From the NCBI RefSeq assembly GCF_025398255.1, contig NZ_JAODNW010000023.1:20056-84055 (forward strand): a stretch of DNA of 64,000 nucleotides, read 5' to 3'. The position numbers were made by a program, and so were the translations under genes. Under the pieces are notes generated by a model. That model did no database searches, was not told the origin of the DNA, and saw nothing but the letters and a program-made list of their open reading frames with translations. Shown piece after piece: positions 17,257 through 25,045 of this stretch (position 1 is its first letter; every line of letters begins with the position of its first letter). The stretch comes from Chelativorans intermedius. Its GTDB lineage: Bacteria > Pseudomonadota > Alphaproteobacteria > Rhizobiales > Rhizobiaceae.

Positions 17257-17325
17257 GAAAATGGCCGCCCGGTTTTCACCTGCGGCCAATCCCCAAGGTT
17301 GCATGCAAACGCCTGCGCCGGCCGC
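17257..17325 (-). promoter_or_regulatory. trp attenuator: mutually exclusive antiterminator and terminator
   Basis: On the minus strand, GCGGCC at 17325-17320 (segment 2), GGCCGC at 17287-17282 (segment 3) and GCGGCC at 17268-17263 (segment 4) are present. Segment 3 pairs perfectly with either 2 or 4. The 3:4 hairpin gains an inner GGT-GAAA-ACC stem (17280-17271) and is followed by ATTTTCGTTA, so it is the terminator. A small CCGCT-GAA-AGCGG hairpin overlaps the trpL stop and would sequester segment 2 when trpL is translated to its end. Confidence 0.8.
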
Positions 17326-17327
17326 TT

Positions 17328-17372
17328 TCAGCGGGCCCGCCACCAAAGCCTTGCGTCGACAACCGTGCTCAT
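17328..17372 (-). CDS. trpL: trp operon leader peptide
   Basis: A 14-residue ORF, MSTVVDARLWWRAR, has tandem tryptophan codons (TGG TGG) three codons before its end region. It resembles the Sinorhizobium trpL peptide, which also ends in Trp codons then A-R. The stop lies within the CGCT-GAA-AGCG hairpin of the attenuator. TTGCGC-N17-TATGGA precedes the ATG by 6 nt, so the mRNA is probably leaderless, as reported for Sinorhizobium trpL. It lies 113 nt upstream of trpE(G). Confidence 0.88.
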   Translation of the reverse strand: MSTVVDARLWWRAR

Positions 17373-17378
17373 GCGCCT

Positions 17379-17407
17379 TCCATAGCCGCGAACGGACACC
17401 CGCGCAA
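17379..17407 (-). promoter_or_regulatory. Predicted promoter of trpL-trpE(G)
   Basis: TTGCGC (17407-17402), a 17-nt spacer and TATGGA (17384-17379) lie directly upstream of trpL with 6 nt between the -10 element and the ATG. The arrangement matches the leuL promoter. Confidence 0.55.
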
Positions 17408-17429
17408 CCACTTTGGACGCCCGCCGCGC

Positions 17430-18167
17430 TCATCCCTTCCGCCGCCCATTGGCGCCGCGCTGGATGAGCGCCACGAGAAGCCAGGAAAGGCTTGCCCAGG
17501 CGAGCCCCAGCGCCCAGCCGGCGGCGACGTCGCTCGGCCAGTGGACTCCCAGATAGACCCGCGACACCCCCACCAGGAGCGAGATGAAAAGGGCCACGAA
17601 CGCCACATAGACCCGCACCCGCAGATCGTCGAAGAAACGCATGACGAGCGCGGCAAGGGTGAGATAGGCCACGGTGCCTACCACCGCGTGGCCGCTCGGG
17701 AAGCTGGCGGTGTGAACGGTGTCCAGATGGGTGACGAGATCGGGGCGCGGGCGGGCGAAATACCCCTTCAGGATATGGGTGAGCAGCGCCCCGGACCCCA
17801 CCGAAAGGACGGCGTAGAGCGCCGGCCCCCAGCGCCGGGTGAGAAGCAGCAGGCCGACGACGACGGCCAGGGTAAGCACGATGAGCGTGTAGCCGCCGAG
17901 CGCGGTGATCTCCAGCGCCGCCTCCTCCAGCCATGGCGGCCCGAAGGGATCGGCGGGGTCGGCCGCGCTGCGCAGGGCAAGGAAAAGGCGCTCGTCGACG
18001 GCCCGCATGCTGCCCTTGGCCACCGCCCCGGCTATCCACAGAAAGACGAAGGCGCCGAACGCCAGAGTTCCAAGCACGATGGCCGGCACCACGGTCTCCC
18101 GCCGCTTCATGCCGCGCACCAGGCCGCGCATCGTCAAGAATTGTCCGCTGTCCGCCAATGCCGTCAT
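17430..18167 (-). CDS. PAP2 superfamily phosphatase
   Basis: The 245-residue membrane protein shows all three PAP2 motifs: KGYFARPRP, then TASFPSGHAVVG, then SRVYLGVHWPSDVAAGW. About five or six membrane helices surround them. These enzymes dephosphorylate lipid phosphates such as phosphatidate or undecaprenyl diphosphate at the periplasmic face; the substrate is not predictable. It starts near 18167 divergently from the site-2 protease gene, sharing a 103-nt promoter region. Confidence 0.93.
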   Translation of the reverse strand: MTALADSGQFLTMRGLVRGMKRRETVVPAIVLGTLAFGAFVFLWIAGAVAKGSMRAVDERLFLALRSAADPADPFGPPWLEEAALEITALGGYTLIVLTLAVVVGLLLLTRRWGPALYAVLSVGSGALLTHILKGYFARPRPDLVTHLDTVHTASFPSGHAVVGTVAYLTLAALVMRFFDDLRVRVYVAFVALFISLLVGVSRVYLGVHWPSDVAAGWALGLAWASLSWLLVALIQRGANGRRKG

Positions 18168-18270
18168 ACCTCCGTAGCTGAAAGCCGCGCTTGAAAAAGA
18201 TGGCGCAGAGACAAATGTCTCCTATGCTGGATGCCAAGACACATTCATCCGGCAGGAGCAAGGCAGGTCC

Positions 18271-19401
18271 ATGGTCTGGTCGTTCAATATCGGCAGGATT
18301 TTCGGAACGGTGGTGCGCATCCACGTCACCTTCCTGCTGCTGCTCGTGTGGATCTGGTTCATGCACTACCAGATCGGCGGCGCGGCGGCGGCGTGGGAGG
18401 GCGTCGCCTTCATCCTGGCGGTCTTTGCCTGTGTGGTGGCGCACGAGTTCGGCCATGCCCTTGCCGCCCGCCACTACGGCATCCGCACGCCGGACATCAC
18501 GCTTCTGCCGATCGGCGGGCTCGCCCGGCTCGAACGGATGCCCGAGGAGCCGGGCCAGGAATTCGTCATCGCCGTGGCCGGGCCGCTGGTCAATGTGGTG
18601 ATCGCGCTCGTCATCTTCCTCCTGCTCGGCGGCACGGCCGGCGTGGAGCAGATGCTGCAGGTGGAGAATCCGCGTGCCGACTTCCTGGTACGGCTGGCCG
18701 GGGTGAACCTCTTCCTGGTCTTTTTCAACATGATTCCCGCCTTCCCCATGGATGGCGGGCGCGTCCTGCGGGCGGCGCTCGCCACCCGCATGCCCTGGGC
18801 ACGGGCCACGCAGATCGCCGCGAATATCGGCCAGGGACTGGCCTTCCTGTTCGGCTTCCTGGGCCTTCTCTACAACCCGTTGCTCATCTTCATCGCCATC
18901 TTCGTCTATCTGGCGGCGGCGGCGGAAGCGCAGAACGCGCAGATCCGCGACATCGCCAACAGCGTGCTGACCGGCGATGTGATGGTGACGGAGTTCGCCG
19001 CCCTCGACCGTTCGGCAACCATCGGCGAGGCCATAGACAGGCTTCTGGCCACCACACAGAGTGAGTTTCCCATCCTCGACGCCCATGGGCGCATGGAGGG
19101 GCTTCTGACCCGCAACGACATGATCGCCGCGCTGAAGGAAACCGGCCCCGAAATGCCCGTCGTGGGCGCCATGCGCACCGGCCTTCCCGCCGTCCACCGG
19201 ATGCAGAGCCTGACGGAGGGCTTTCGCCTGATGCAGGAGACGAGCGCGCCCGCCGTGGCGGTGGTGGACAGCGAGGGCCGGCTGGTGGGGCTTCTCACCC
19301 ACGAGACGATCGGCGAGATGATGATGCTGCGCGCCGCCATGCCGGAGGGCTTTCGCCTCGGCCGACTGCGCAGGAGTCCGCCGCTCGCGCGGCGTCCTTG
19401 A
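18271..19401 (+). CDS. Site-2 intramembrane metalloprotease (M50) with two CBS domains
   Basis: The 376-residue protein is an SpoIVFB-like site-2 protease. HEFGH (residues 58-62) binds zinc, and NMIPAFPMDGGR (about 152-163) supplies the third ligand Asp. About six membrane helices make up the first 225 residues. The C-terminus holds a CBS pair (ITGDVMVTEF-type start NSVLTGDVMVTEFAAL, then FPILDAHGRMEGLLTR, and AVAVVDSEGRLVGLLTHE). CBS domains usually bind adenine nucleotides and tune protease activity. The membrane substrate is unknown. The gene is monocistronic by appearance. Confidence 0.93.
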   Translation: MVWSFNIGRIFGTVVRIHVTFLLLLVWIWFMHYQIGGAAAAWEGVAFILAVFACVVAHEFGHALAARHYGIRTPDITLLPIGGLARLERMPEEPGQEFVIAVAGPLVNVVIALVIFLLLGGTAGVEQMLQVENPRADFLVRLAGVNLFLVFFNMIPAFPMDGGRVLRAALATRMPWARATQIAANIGQGLAFLFGFLGLLYNPLLIFIAIFVYLAAAAEAQNAQIRDIANSVLTGDVMVTEFAALDRSATIGEAIDRLLATTQSEFPILDAHGRMEGLLTRNDMIAALKETGPEMPVVGAMRTGLPAVHRMQSLTEGFRLMQETSAPAVAVVDSEGRLVGLLTHETIGEMMMLRAAMPEGFRLGRLRRSPPLARRP

Positions 19402-19459
19402 CAAGCGCCCCGCCCTGCACCACCTTCTGGGCATGATGGCACGATACGCAGACACCCTT

Positions 19460-19545
19460 TCCTGTCTCCTTCGGGAGTGTCCCATCGCGGGACGCTGACC
19501 CCGGGGTTCGGTGCCATGCGCCTCCGGACCACGGGGCGCATCAAG
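19460..19545 (+). ncRNA. Structured RNA leader or small RNA upstream of the Rnk-like gene
   Basis: Three consecutive perfect hairpins occur within 76 nt: CTCC-TTCG-GGAG at 19466-19477 (a UUCG tetraloop), GTCCC-ATCGC-GGGAC at 19479-19493, and ATGCGCC-N12-GGCGCAT at 19516-19541. They sit in the 253-nt gap between the site-2 protease and the Rnk-like gene, about 110 nt before its start. I do not recognise an Rfam family. It could be a regulatory 5' leader, an independent small RNA or in part a terminator of the upstream gene. Confidence 0.45.
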
Positions 19546-19654
19546 GCTGCAGATTCGCTGAGGACCGGACGGCGAAGAGCGGCAAATCCAGGCGCATCTC
19601 CAATAGAAACAACCATCAAGGCCGCAGGCTGCGGCAGCCCTTGGATCGAAAACC

Positions 19655-20092
19655 ATGCAGAACGTGCAGAAAAAGCGTGGGCGCAAGCCCAGAATCACCA
19701 TTTCCAGAACCGACCATGACCGCCTGCTCGGCCTTGCGGAAGCGGCGGAGGAGCGCAATCCGACCTTCGCCGAAGCCATGATCGAGGAGCTGGAGCGGGC
19801 CCGCGTTGTCGAGGATTCCGCGCTTCCCGAGACCGTGGTGCGCATGGGCTCCACCGTCACCTACACGGCCGATGGCGGCGCGCCCACCACCGTCACCCTG
19901 GTCTTTCCCGGCGAGGCCGACATCACCCAGGGCAAGGTGGCGGTCACGGCCCCGGTGGGCACCGCGCTCATCGGCCTGTCCGTCGGCCAGTCCATCGACT
20001 GGACGGCCCGCAACGGGCGCATCCACAGGCTGACAGTGACCGACATCCGCCAGCCCGCAGGAGAGATGGAGGCCGTGAAGGCGCCGGCCTAA
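19655..20092 (+). CDS. Rnk-like nucleoside diphosphate kinase regulator (GreA/GreB C-terminal fold)
   Basis: The 145-residue protein has a basic N-terminus (KKRGRKPRITISRTDHDRL), a short helical region and a GreA/GreB C-terminal domain (VRMGSTVTYTADGG, then VTLVFPGEADITQGKVAVTAPVGTAL and IGLSVGQSIDW). This is the Rnk layout, in which the domain contacts RNA polymerase without a functional coiled-coil tip. Actual effect on nucleoside diphosphate kinase is not implied by sequence. The gene follows a structured leader and converges on choV. Confidence 0.88.
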   Translation: MQNVQKKRGRKPRITISRTDHDRLLGLAEAAEERNPTFAEAMIEELERARVVEDSALPETVVRMGSTVTYTADGGAPTTVTLVFPGEADITQGKVAVTAPVGTALIGLSVGQSIDWTARNGRIHRLTVTDIRQPAGEMEAVKAPA

Positions 20093-20102
20093 AGGCCGGC
20101 GC
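20081..20102. terminator. Bidirectional terminator hairpin between Rnk-like gene and choV
   Basis: GCGCCGGCCT-AA-AGGCCGGCGC is a perfect 10-bp inverted repeat with a 2-nt centre. It includes the Rnk-like stop (20090-20092) and abuts the choV stop at 20103. As a palindrome it reads identically from both strands; no U-tract is present. Confidence 0.65.
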
Positions 20103-21305
20103 TCACAGCCTCTCGCCACCCCCGCGCACGATCGCCTTGAGCACATCGCGCACACCGATGGCGCCCAGGAAGCGTGATGATTCGTCGAACACCGCGACGG
20201 GCGCCGTCTCCGACTGGTGCATGGCATGCATCACGGTCCTGAGCGGCGTGCCGGCTTGGGCCCAGAACACCTTGGGCTTGTCCTCCGGCAGCGGCTCGAC
20301 ATTGTCGCAGGCCACCCAGATGGCCGGCCTGCCGTCGCGCTCGGCGTCCACCACCAGCATGTTCTCGTCGAGCCTGAATCGGGTGGTGCAGCGCCGGTCG
20401 AGCCACAGCCAGTCCTCGCCGGCGGCCGGCAGGTCGCGGGCATCGCGCATGACGTTCCAGGCGGTGAGCACCGACATCGGGTTCACGTTGGAGATGAAGT
20501 CGCGCACATAGTCGTTGCGCGGCCTGAGGACGATGTCCTCGGGGGTTCCGGTCTGCACGATGCGCCCGCCCTCCATGATGGAGATGCGGTTGCCGATCTT
20601 CAGCGCTTCCTCCAGATCGTGACTGACGAAGAGGATGGTCTTCTTCAGCCGCTCCTGCAGCTCGATCAATTCATCCTGCAGCTTGGTGCGGATGAGCGGA
20701 TCGAGAGCGGAGAACGGCTCGTCCATGAGCAGGATCGGCGCCTGCGTGGCAAAGGCACGGGCAAGCCCCACGCGCTGCTGCATGCCGCCGGACAGCTCGT
20801 GCGCGTATTTGCCCGCCCAGTCCTCCAGATGCACAAGCTCGAGCTGCGCCATGACGCGCTCCTTGCGCTCCTTCGCCGGCACGCCGGAAAGCTCCAGCCC
20901 GAAGCCCACATTCTCCTCCACCGTCCGCCAGGGCAGAAGCGCGAACTGCTGGAAGACCATGGCCACACATTCGCGGCGGATCTTCCTGAGCTCGGCCTGC
21001 GAACAGGTGACCACATCGGCCGACCAGTCGCCGTCGCGCACGATCACCTGGCCGCGCGCCACCGTGTTGAGCCGGTTGACGGCGCGCAGCAGCGTCGACT
21101 TGCCGGAGCCGGAAAGGCCCATCAGCACCGAGATCTCGCCCTTCTCCACCGTCAGATCACAGCCCGCGCACCCCAGCACGGCGCCCGTCTTCTCCAGGAT
21201 CTCGGTGCGGCTCGCCCCCGCATCGAGAAGCGGCATGGCGGCGGCGCGCTCCTTGGCGCTGCCGAAAACGATGTCGACACCGCGGAAGTCGATGGCCGGC
21301 TTCAT
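20103..21305 (-). CDS. choV: Choline ABC transporter ATP-binding protein
   Basis: The 400-residue ATPase has Walker A GLSGSGKSTLL, signature LSGGMQQRVGLARA, Walker B ILLMDEPFSALDP and the H-loop FVSHDLEEAL. The C-terminal part (about 285-400) is a CBS-like regulatory region (AVFDESSRFLGAIGVRDVL), as in ProV/ChoV. It powers import of choline through ChoW with ChoX. The ATG at 21305 overlaps the choW stop (ATGA), so translation is coupled. It is the last gene of the choXWV operon. Confidence 0.94.
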   Translation of the reverse strand: MKPAIDFRGVDIVFGSAKERAAAMPLLDAGASRTEILEKTGAVLGCAGCDLTVEKGEISVLMGLSGSGKSTLLRAVNRLNTVARGQVIVRDGDWSADVVTCSQAELRKIRRECVAMVFQQFALLPWRTVEENVGFGLELSGVPAKERKERVMAQLELVHLEDWAGKYAHELSGGMQQRVGLARAFATQAPILLMDEPFSALDPLIRTKLQDELIELQERLKKTILFVSHDLEEALKIGNRISIMEGGRIVQTGTPEDIVLRPRNDYVRDFISNVNPMSVLTAWNVMRDARDLPAAGEDWLWLDRRCTTRFRLDENMLVVDAERDGRPAIWVACDNVEPLPEDKPKVFWAQAGTPLRTVMHAMHQSETAPVAVFDESSRFLGAIGVRDVLKAIVRGGGERL

Positions 21306-22156
21306 CGCTCGCCCTCCCGGCCGATGCGCGCCATGCGGTCGAGGATGATCGCCAGAACCACGATGGCCAGCCCTGCTTCCAGTCCGAGCGGAATGTTGAC
21401 CGAGTTCAGCGCCCGCACGACCGGCTTGCCAAGGCCGTTGGCGCCGATCAGAGCGGCGATGACCACCATGGACAGCGACAGCATGATGCATTGGGTGAGC
21501 CCCGCCATGATGGAGGGAAGCGCGGCCGGCAGTTCCACCTTCCACAGAAGCTGGCGCCGCGTCGCGCCGAACGCCTCGCCCGCCTCCAGCATGGGCTTTG
21601 GCACCGAAGTTATGCCAAGATAGGTGAGCCGTATGGGCGCCGGCGAGGCGAAGATGACGGTCACGATGAGCCCCGGTGCGGCCCCGAGGCCGAACAGGAT
21701 GAGCACCGGGATGAGATAGACGAAGGTGGGCAGGGTCTGCATCAGGTCGAGGATGGGCCGCAGAACCTGATAGACGCGGGCATTGTGCGCTGCCCAGATG
21801 CCGACGGGAACGCCGATGGCCATGGAGACGGCGGCAGCGGCCACCACCAGGACGAGGGTTTCCACCGTCTCCTTCCACAGGCCCTGGTTGATGATGAACA
21901 GCAGGCCGATGGCCACCCCGACCGCCAGCTTCCAGGAGCGCTGCAGGACATAGGCGAGAGCGGCGATCGCCAGCACCACGAGAACCGGCGGCATCCACAG
22001 GAGGAAACCGGCCATGCCGTCCAGGAGGACGGCCAGGCCGCTGGCCAGATTGTCGAACAGCCAGGCGAAATTGGTTGTCAGAAAATCGAAGAAGGCGCGG
22101 CCCCATCTGCCGATGGGTATCTTCCAGGCCGCGATCCATTGCGTAACGGGATCCAT
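21302..22156 (-). CDS. choW: Choline ABC transporter permease
   Basis: The 284-residue protein has a central set of membrane helices and the permease EAA-type loop (EAGEAFGATRRQLLWKVELPAALPSI). PIRLTYLGITSVPKPM precedes it and GLTQCIMLSLSMVVIAALIGANGLG follows, typical of ProW-type permeases. It forms the channel for ChoX-bound choline. A hairpin in the 81-nt gap after choX probably protects the choX mRNA 3' end. The operon order is choX-choW-choV. Confidence 0.94.
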   Translation of the reverse strand: MDPVTQWIAAWKIPIGRWGRAFFDFLTTNFAWLFDNLASGLAVLLDGMAGFLLWMPPVLVVLAIAALAYVLQRSWKLAVGVAIGLLFIINQGLWKETVETLVLVVAAAAVSMAIGVPVGIWAAHNARVYQVLRPILDLMQTLPTFVYLIPVLILFGLGAAPGLIVTVIFASPAPIRLTYLGITSVPKPMLEAGEAFGATRRQLLWKVELPAALPSIMAGLTQCIMLSLSMVVIAALIGANGLGKPVVRALNSVNIPLGLEAGLAIVVLAIILDRMARIGREGER

Positions 22157-22204
22157 GGGAAAACGGTCTTCCGGGTCGCTTCACGTTCGGGCGGAAAGGA
22201 AATC

Positions 22205-22226
22205 GGGCGCCGCTGGCACGGCGCCC
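22205..22226 (-). terminator. Intercistronic hairpin downstream of choX
   Basis: GGGCGCCG-CTGGCA-CGGCGCCC is a perfect 8-bp stem between the choX stop and choW start. Such hairpins downstream of a binding-protein gene usually act as partial terminators or RNase barriers, giving more binding protein than permease. That role is inferred here. Confidence 0.55.
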
Positions 22227-22236
22227 GTCACTTGCC

Positions 22237-23184
22237 CTACAGTCCGAGATGCGCCCTCACCGCCGCGAGCCCATCCTCCCCCTCGAAGGTGGTGACGCCC
22301 GCAAGCCAAGGCTCGAGCGCCTGCGGATGCGCCTTCAGCCAGGCCGTGGCCGCCGCCTTCGGCTCCGCGCCGTCATCGAGGATGGCGCCCATGATCTCGT
22401 TTTCCATCTCCAGCGAGAAGACCATGTTCTTCAGAAGCTGTCCGAGATTGGGGCACTCCTCGGCAAGACCGGCGCGCACATTGGTGTGCACCGTGGCGCC
22501 GCCATAGTTGGGGCCGAACACATCGTCACCGCCGTCGAGATACGCCATGTCGATATTGGCGTTCATGGGATGCGGCTCCCAGCCGAGGAAGACCACGTGC
22601 TCCTGGCGCTGCACCGCACGGCGCACCTGGGAGAGCATGCCCGCCTCCGAGCTTTCCACCAGCTCGAAGCCCGAAAGGCCGAAGGTGTCGTTCTCGATCA
22701 TCTCCAGGATCAGCCGGTTGCCGTCATTTCCCGGCTCGATGCCGTAGATCTTGCCGTCCAGTTCCTCGCGGAACCTGGCGATGTCGGCAAAGGTCTTCAG
22801 GCCGGCATCATAGGTGTATTGCGGCACGGCAAGGGTGTATTTGGCCCCTTCCAGATTGGTGACGATGGTCTCCACCGAGCCATCCTCGCGATAGGGCGCG
22901 ATGTCGGCCTCCATGGTGGGCATCCAGTTGCCCAGGAAGACATCCACATCCTTGTTCTTGAGCGAGGCGTAGGTGACGGGCACGGACAGCACCTGCGTTT
23001 CCGGCTCGTAGCCCAGCCCTTCGAGCACCACCGAGGCGGTCGCCGTGGTGGCGGTGATGTCGGTCCAGCCGACATCCGAGAAGGTCACGGAGCGGCACTC
23101 GGCGGGCTCGGCGGCGAAACCGGCGCCGGCCCAAAGGCCGAGGGCCACACCAAGACCGACTGCGACAAATCTGTTCTGAGACAT
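22237..23184 (-). CDS. choX: Choline-binding periplasmic protein
   Basis: The 315-residue protein has a signal peptide (VGLGVALGLWAGAGFAA). The six choline ligands I recall for Sinorhizobium ChoX (W43, D45, W90, Y119, N156, W205) all appear here with a constant shift of three: W40 and D42 in DVGWTDI, W87 in GNWMPTM, Y116 in AKYTLAVP, N153 in EPGNDGN and W202 in LGWEPHP. This makes choline (or acetylcholine) the likely ligand rather than glycine betaine. It lies first in the choXWV operon; upstream is a 660-nt region without a gene. Confidence 0.95.
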   Translation of the reverse strand: MSQNRFVAVGLGVALGLWAGAGFAAEPAECRSVTFSDVGWTDITATTATASVVLEGLGYEPETQVLSVPVTYASLKNKDVDVFLGNWMPTMEADIAPYREDGSVETIVTNLEGAKYTLAVPQYTYDAGLKTFADIARFREELDGKIYGIEPGNDGNRLILEMIENDTFGLSGFELVESSEAGMLSQVRRAVQRQEHVVFLGWEPHPMNANIDMAYLDGGDDVFGPNYGGATVHTNVRAGLAEECPNLGQLLKNMVFSLEMENEIMGAILDDGAEPKAAATAWLKAHPQALEPWLAGVTTFEGEDGLAAVRAHLGL

Positions 23185-23844
23185 GACGGTTCTCCCCTGG
23201 GATTGTGCTTCGATGTAATTTCTTGCGCGCGCCGTTTAACCGGCTTTGCCATTTCTTTCAAACGCAAGCACCATTTCGGTCCGGCCGCAAGCCGAAAGAA
23301 TGCGCTTCGTGCAAGGACGTCCGCCCGCGCGCGCAGGATCGCCTCGCCCGGCTTTCTCCGTCCGGCCTTCGGCGAGGAAAGCGGGAAACGGGGCGCATTG
23401 ATCGCGCCTCTCTGCTTGTCTGCGGCGCGTCCAGCGGCCCTCGGCTTCTCCGCACCCTGCCTCTCGCGGGCCCACAGATGCCTTCGGGAACCGACCTCGA
23501 AGGGAGTGGCCGCCGCCGCTCTTCCGAACACCCGCTGCGCATCCGGTTCCCGCGAGGGCGATGGGGCAGGAGAAGGGCGGCGGTGCGGGCGGGGATGAGA
23601 AAGGGAGGAGGAGCGAATGGCGAATAGGGAGTAACGAGCAACGGGTTTGCAGGGGGAAAAGTTTGGAGGGCTTGAACCCGTCCCCACGCGGAATGGGGAT
23701 CGAGCGCGGTTCCGCAGGCTGCGACGGGATGCCCCGGCAAGGCGGGCGACCGGCATCACAGGTTGTGACGGCGACGGAAAGGCCCTATCTCAACGCATCA
23801 GGCGCCGTTGAGCGCCCTTGCGCTCGGTCACGAAGGAGGCGCCC
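23185..23844. other. 660-nt region without a recognisable gene, upstream of choX and DUF2333
   Basis: This stretch between divergent genes has several overlapping open frames on both strands but none with a plausible start, ribosome site or family resemblance. It should contain the choX promoter. The only distinctive element is a degenerate run of five 7-bp units at 23613-23647. I see no strong hairpin and no clear promoter pair. Confidence 0.45.
23613..23647. repeat. Degenerate 7-bp tandem repeat
   Basis: Five successive heptamers read GCGAATG, GCGAATA, GGGAGTA, ACGAGCA, ACGGGTT. They keep a purine-rich G-x-G/A pattern with falling similarity. Short arrays of this gGCGAATA-like type occur in rhizobial intergenic DNA; function unknown. 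Confidence 0.4.
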
Positions 23845-24966
23845 GTGATTGGTTGGATCGTCGATTTCTTTTTCCACATGCTTCGCCTGCTCGCCCGCCT
23901 TCTGCGCCGCGCATTCTCCTGGCTCGGCTGGCCCTTTCAGGCGCTGCGGCGCTGGTATGCCCGGCGCGGCTGGATCCTGCGCACGACGGTGGCGGGCGTG
24001 GTTCTCCTGTTTCTCGGGCTTTACGGCTACTTCTTCTGGCAGACCCAGATATGGCACGGGTTCGACCCCGACTATGTGCGCGCCTACGGGCTGGAAGGGC
24101 GCGGCGTCTCGGCCGGCGAGCAGGTGGCGGCGACGGGGGATGCGGGGGCGCGCACCTGCGGGCGCTCCGCCATCACCGACGTGGCTGCCGACCTGACCGA
24201 CTTCAACGTCAACGAGAATGCGTGGATCACGTCCATGCTTCTCTACAAGCTGGGCTTTTTCGGCCTCGACTGGGACGACACGCCGTTCTTCGACAACAAG
24301 GCTTCCTTCCAGCGCGGCGTGAACCAGACGGTGCGCCGCACCGCCGTGGAGCTGGTGGACGCGCTGGGCCGCGTGCGCGGCACCTCGCAGATCGACAGCG
24401 ATCTGCAGAAAGCCCGCGAAAACATCCAGTTCTCCGAGGATGCCTGGTATTTCGGGCTCAACCCCTTCGGCCCCAAGACGCCGACCCCCAGCTTCTACCG
24501 CACGGCGATCACCTCGCTGCGCAGCTTCAACGACCGGCTGGAGCGCTGCGAAGCGGTCTTCGACGCGCGCGCCGACAATCTGATTCAGTTCCTGGACCGC
24601 GTCGCAAACGATCTCGGCTCCACCTCGGCCATCCTGCGCGAGCGCTCCGAAAACTACAATGCCGGATGGTTCGACACGCGCGCCGACGACCGTTTCTGGT
24701 TCGCCTACGGCCAGCTCTACGGCTATTATGGGATGCTGCATGCCGCCCGCGCCGACTTCGAGGATGTGGTGGCGCAGCGCTCGCTGGAATCGCTGTGGGA
24801 AACGACGGAAGACCAGTTCCGCGCCGCGCTCGACATCACGCCGGCCATCGTCTCCAACGGCCGCGAAGCCGGCTGGATCATGCCCACACACCTCGCGACC
24901 ATGGGCTTCTACATTCTGCGCGTGCGATCGAACCTGGTGGAGTTGCGGCAGGTGCTGGATCGATGA
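23845..24966 (+). CDS. DUF2333 family membrane protein
   Basis: The 373-residue protein matches DUF2333. It has an N-terminal membrane helix (TTVAGVVLLFLGLYGYFFW) after a basic amphipathic stretch, and a conserved soluble part with DLTDFNVNENAWITSMLLYKLGFFGLDWDDTP, SRADNLIQFLDR-like helices and FAYGQLYGYYGML. Members sit in the inner membrane with the C-terminal domain outside the cytoplasm; the role is unknown. I chose GTG 23845, because AAGGAGG lies 6 nt upstream; an upstream in-frame TTG has no ribosome site. Confidence 0.88.
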   Translation: MIGWIVDFFFHMLRLLARLLRRAFSWLGWPFQALRRWYARRGWILRTTVAGVVLLFLGLYGYFFWQTQIWHGFDPDYVRAYGLEGRGVSAGEQVAATGDAGARTCGRSAITDVAADLTDFNVNENAWITSMLLYKLGFFGLDWDDTPFFDNKASFQRGVNQTVRRTAVELVDALGRVRGTSQIDSDLQKARENIQFSEDAWYFGLNPFGPKTPTPSFYRTAITSLRSFNDRLERCEAVFDARADNLIQFLDRVANDLGSTSAILRERSENYNAGWFDTRADDRFWFAYGQLYGYYGMLHAARADFEDVVAQRSLESLWETTEDQFRAALDITPAIVSNGREAGWIMPTHLATMGFYILRVRSNLVELRQVLDR

Positions 24967-25045
24967 ACGAAATTGTCGTGCTGCAGTCGATCAGACACGG
25001 TCAATATGCTATCTAAGTCTACGCCGCGACAGTGAGGAAGCAGCC

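Noticed and set aside
17212..17308. A 30-residue peptide starting ATG at about 17305 with one Trp codon as the trp leader
   Set aside because: It has only one Trp codon and spans the terminator. The tandem-Trp ORF at 17372-17328 fits attenuation and the known rhizobial leader.
14768..17467. Long open frame of about 900 codons on the plus strand
   Set aside because: It runs antisense to trpE(G) and the CDF gene. Its composition is that of a GC-rich shadow frame (His, Arg and Asp rich) and it has no domain.
17212..19860. Long open frame of about 880 codons on the minus strand
   Set aside because: It covers the site-2 protease, Rnk-like and PAP2 regions out of frame. Only its last residues touch the trp leader, by chance.
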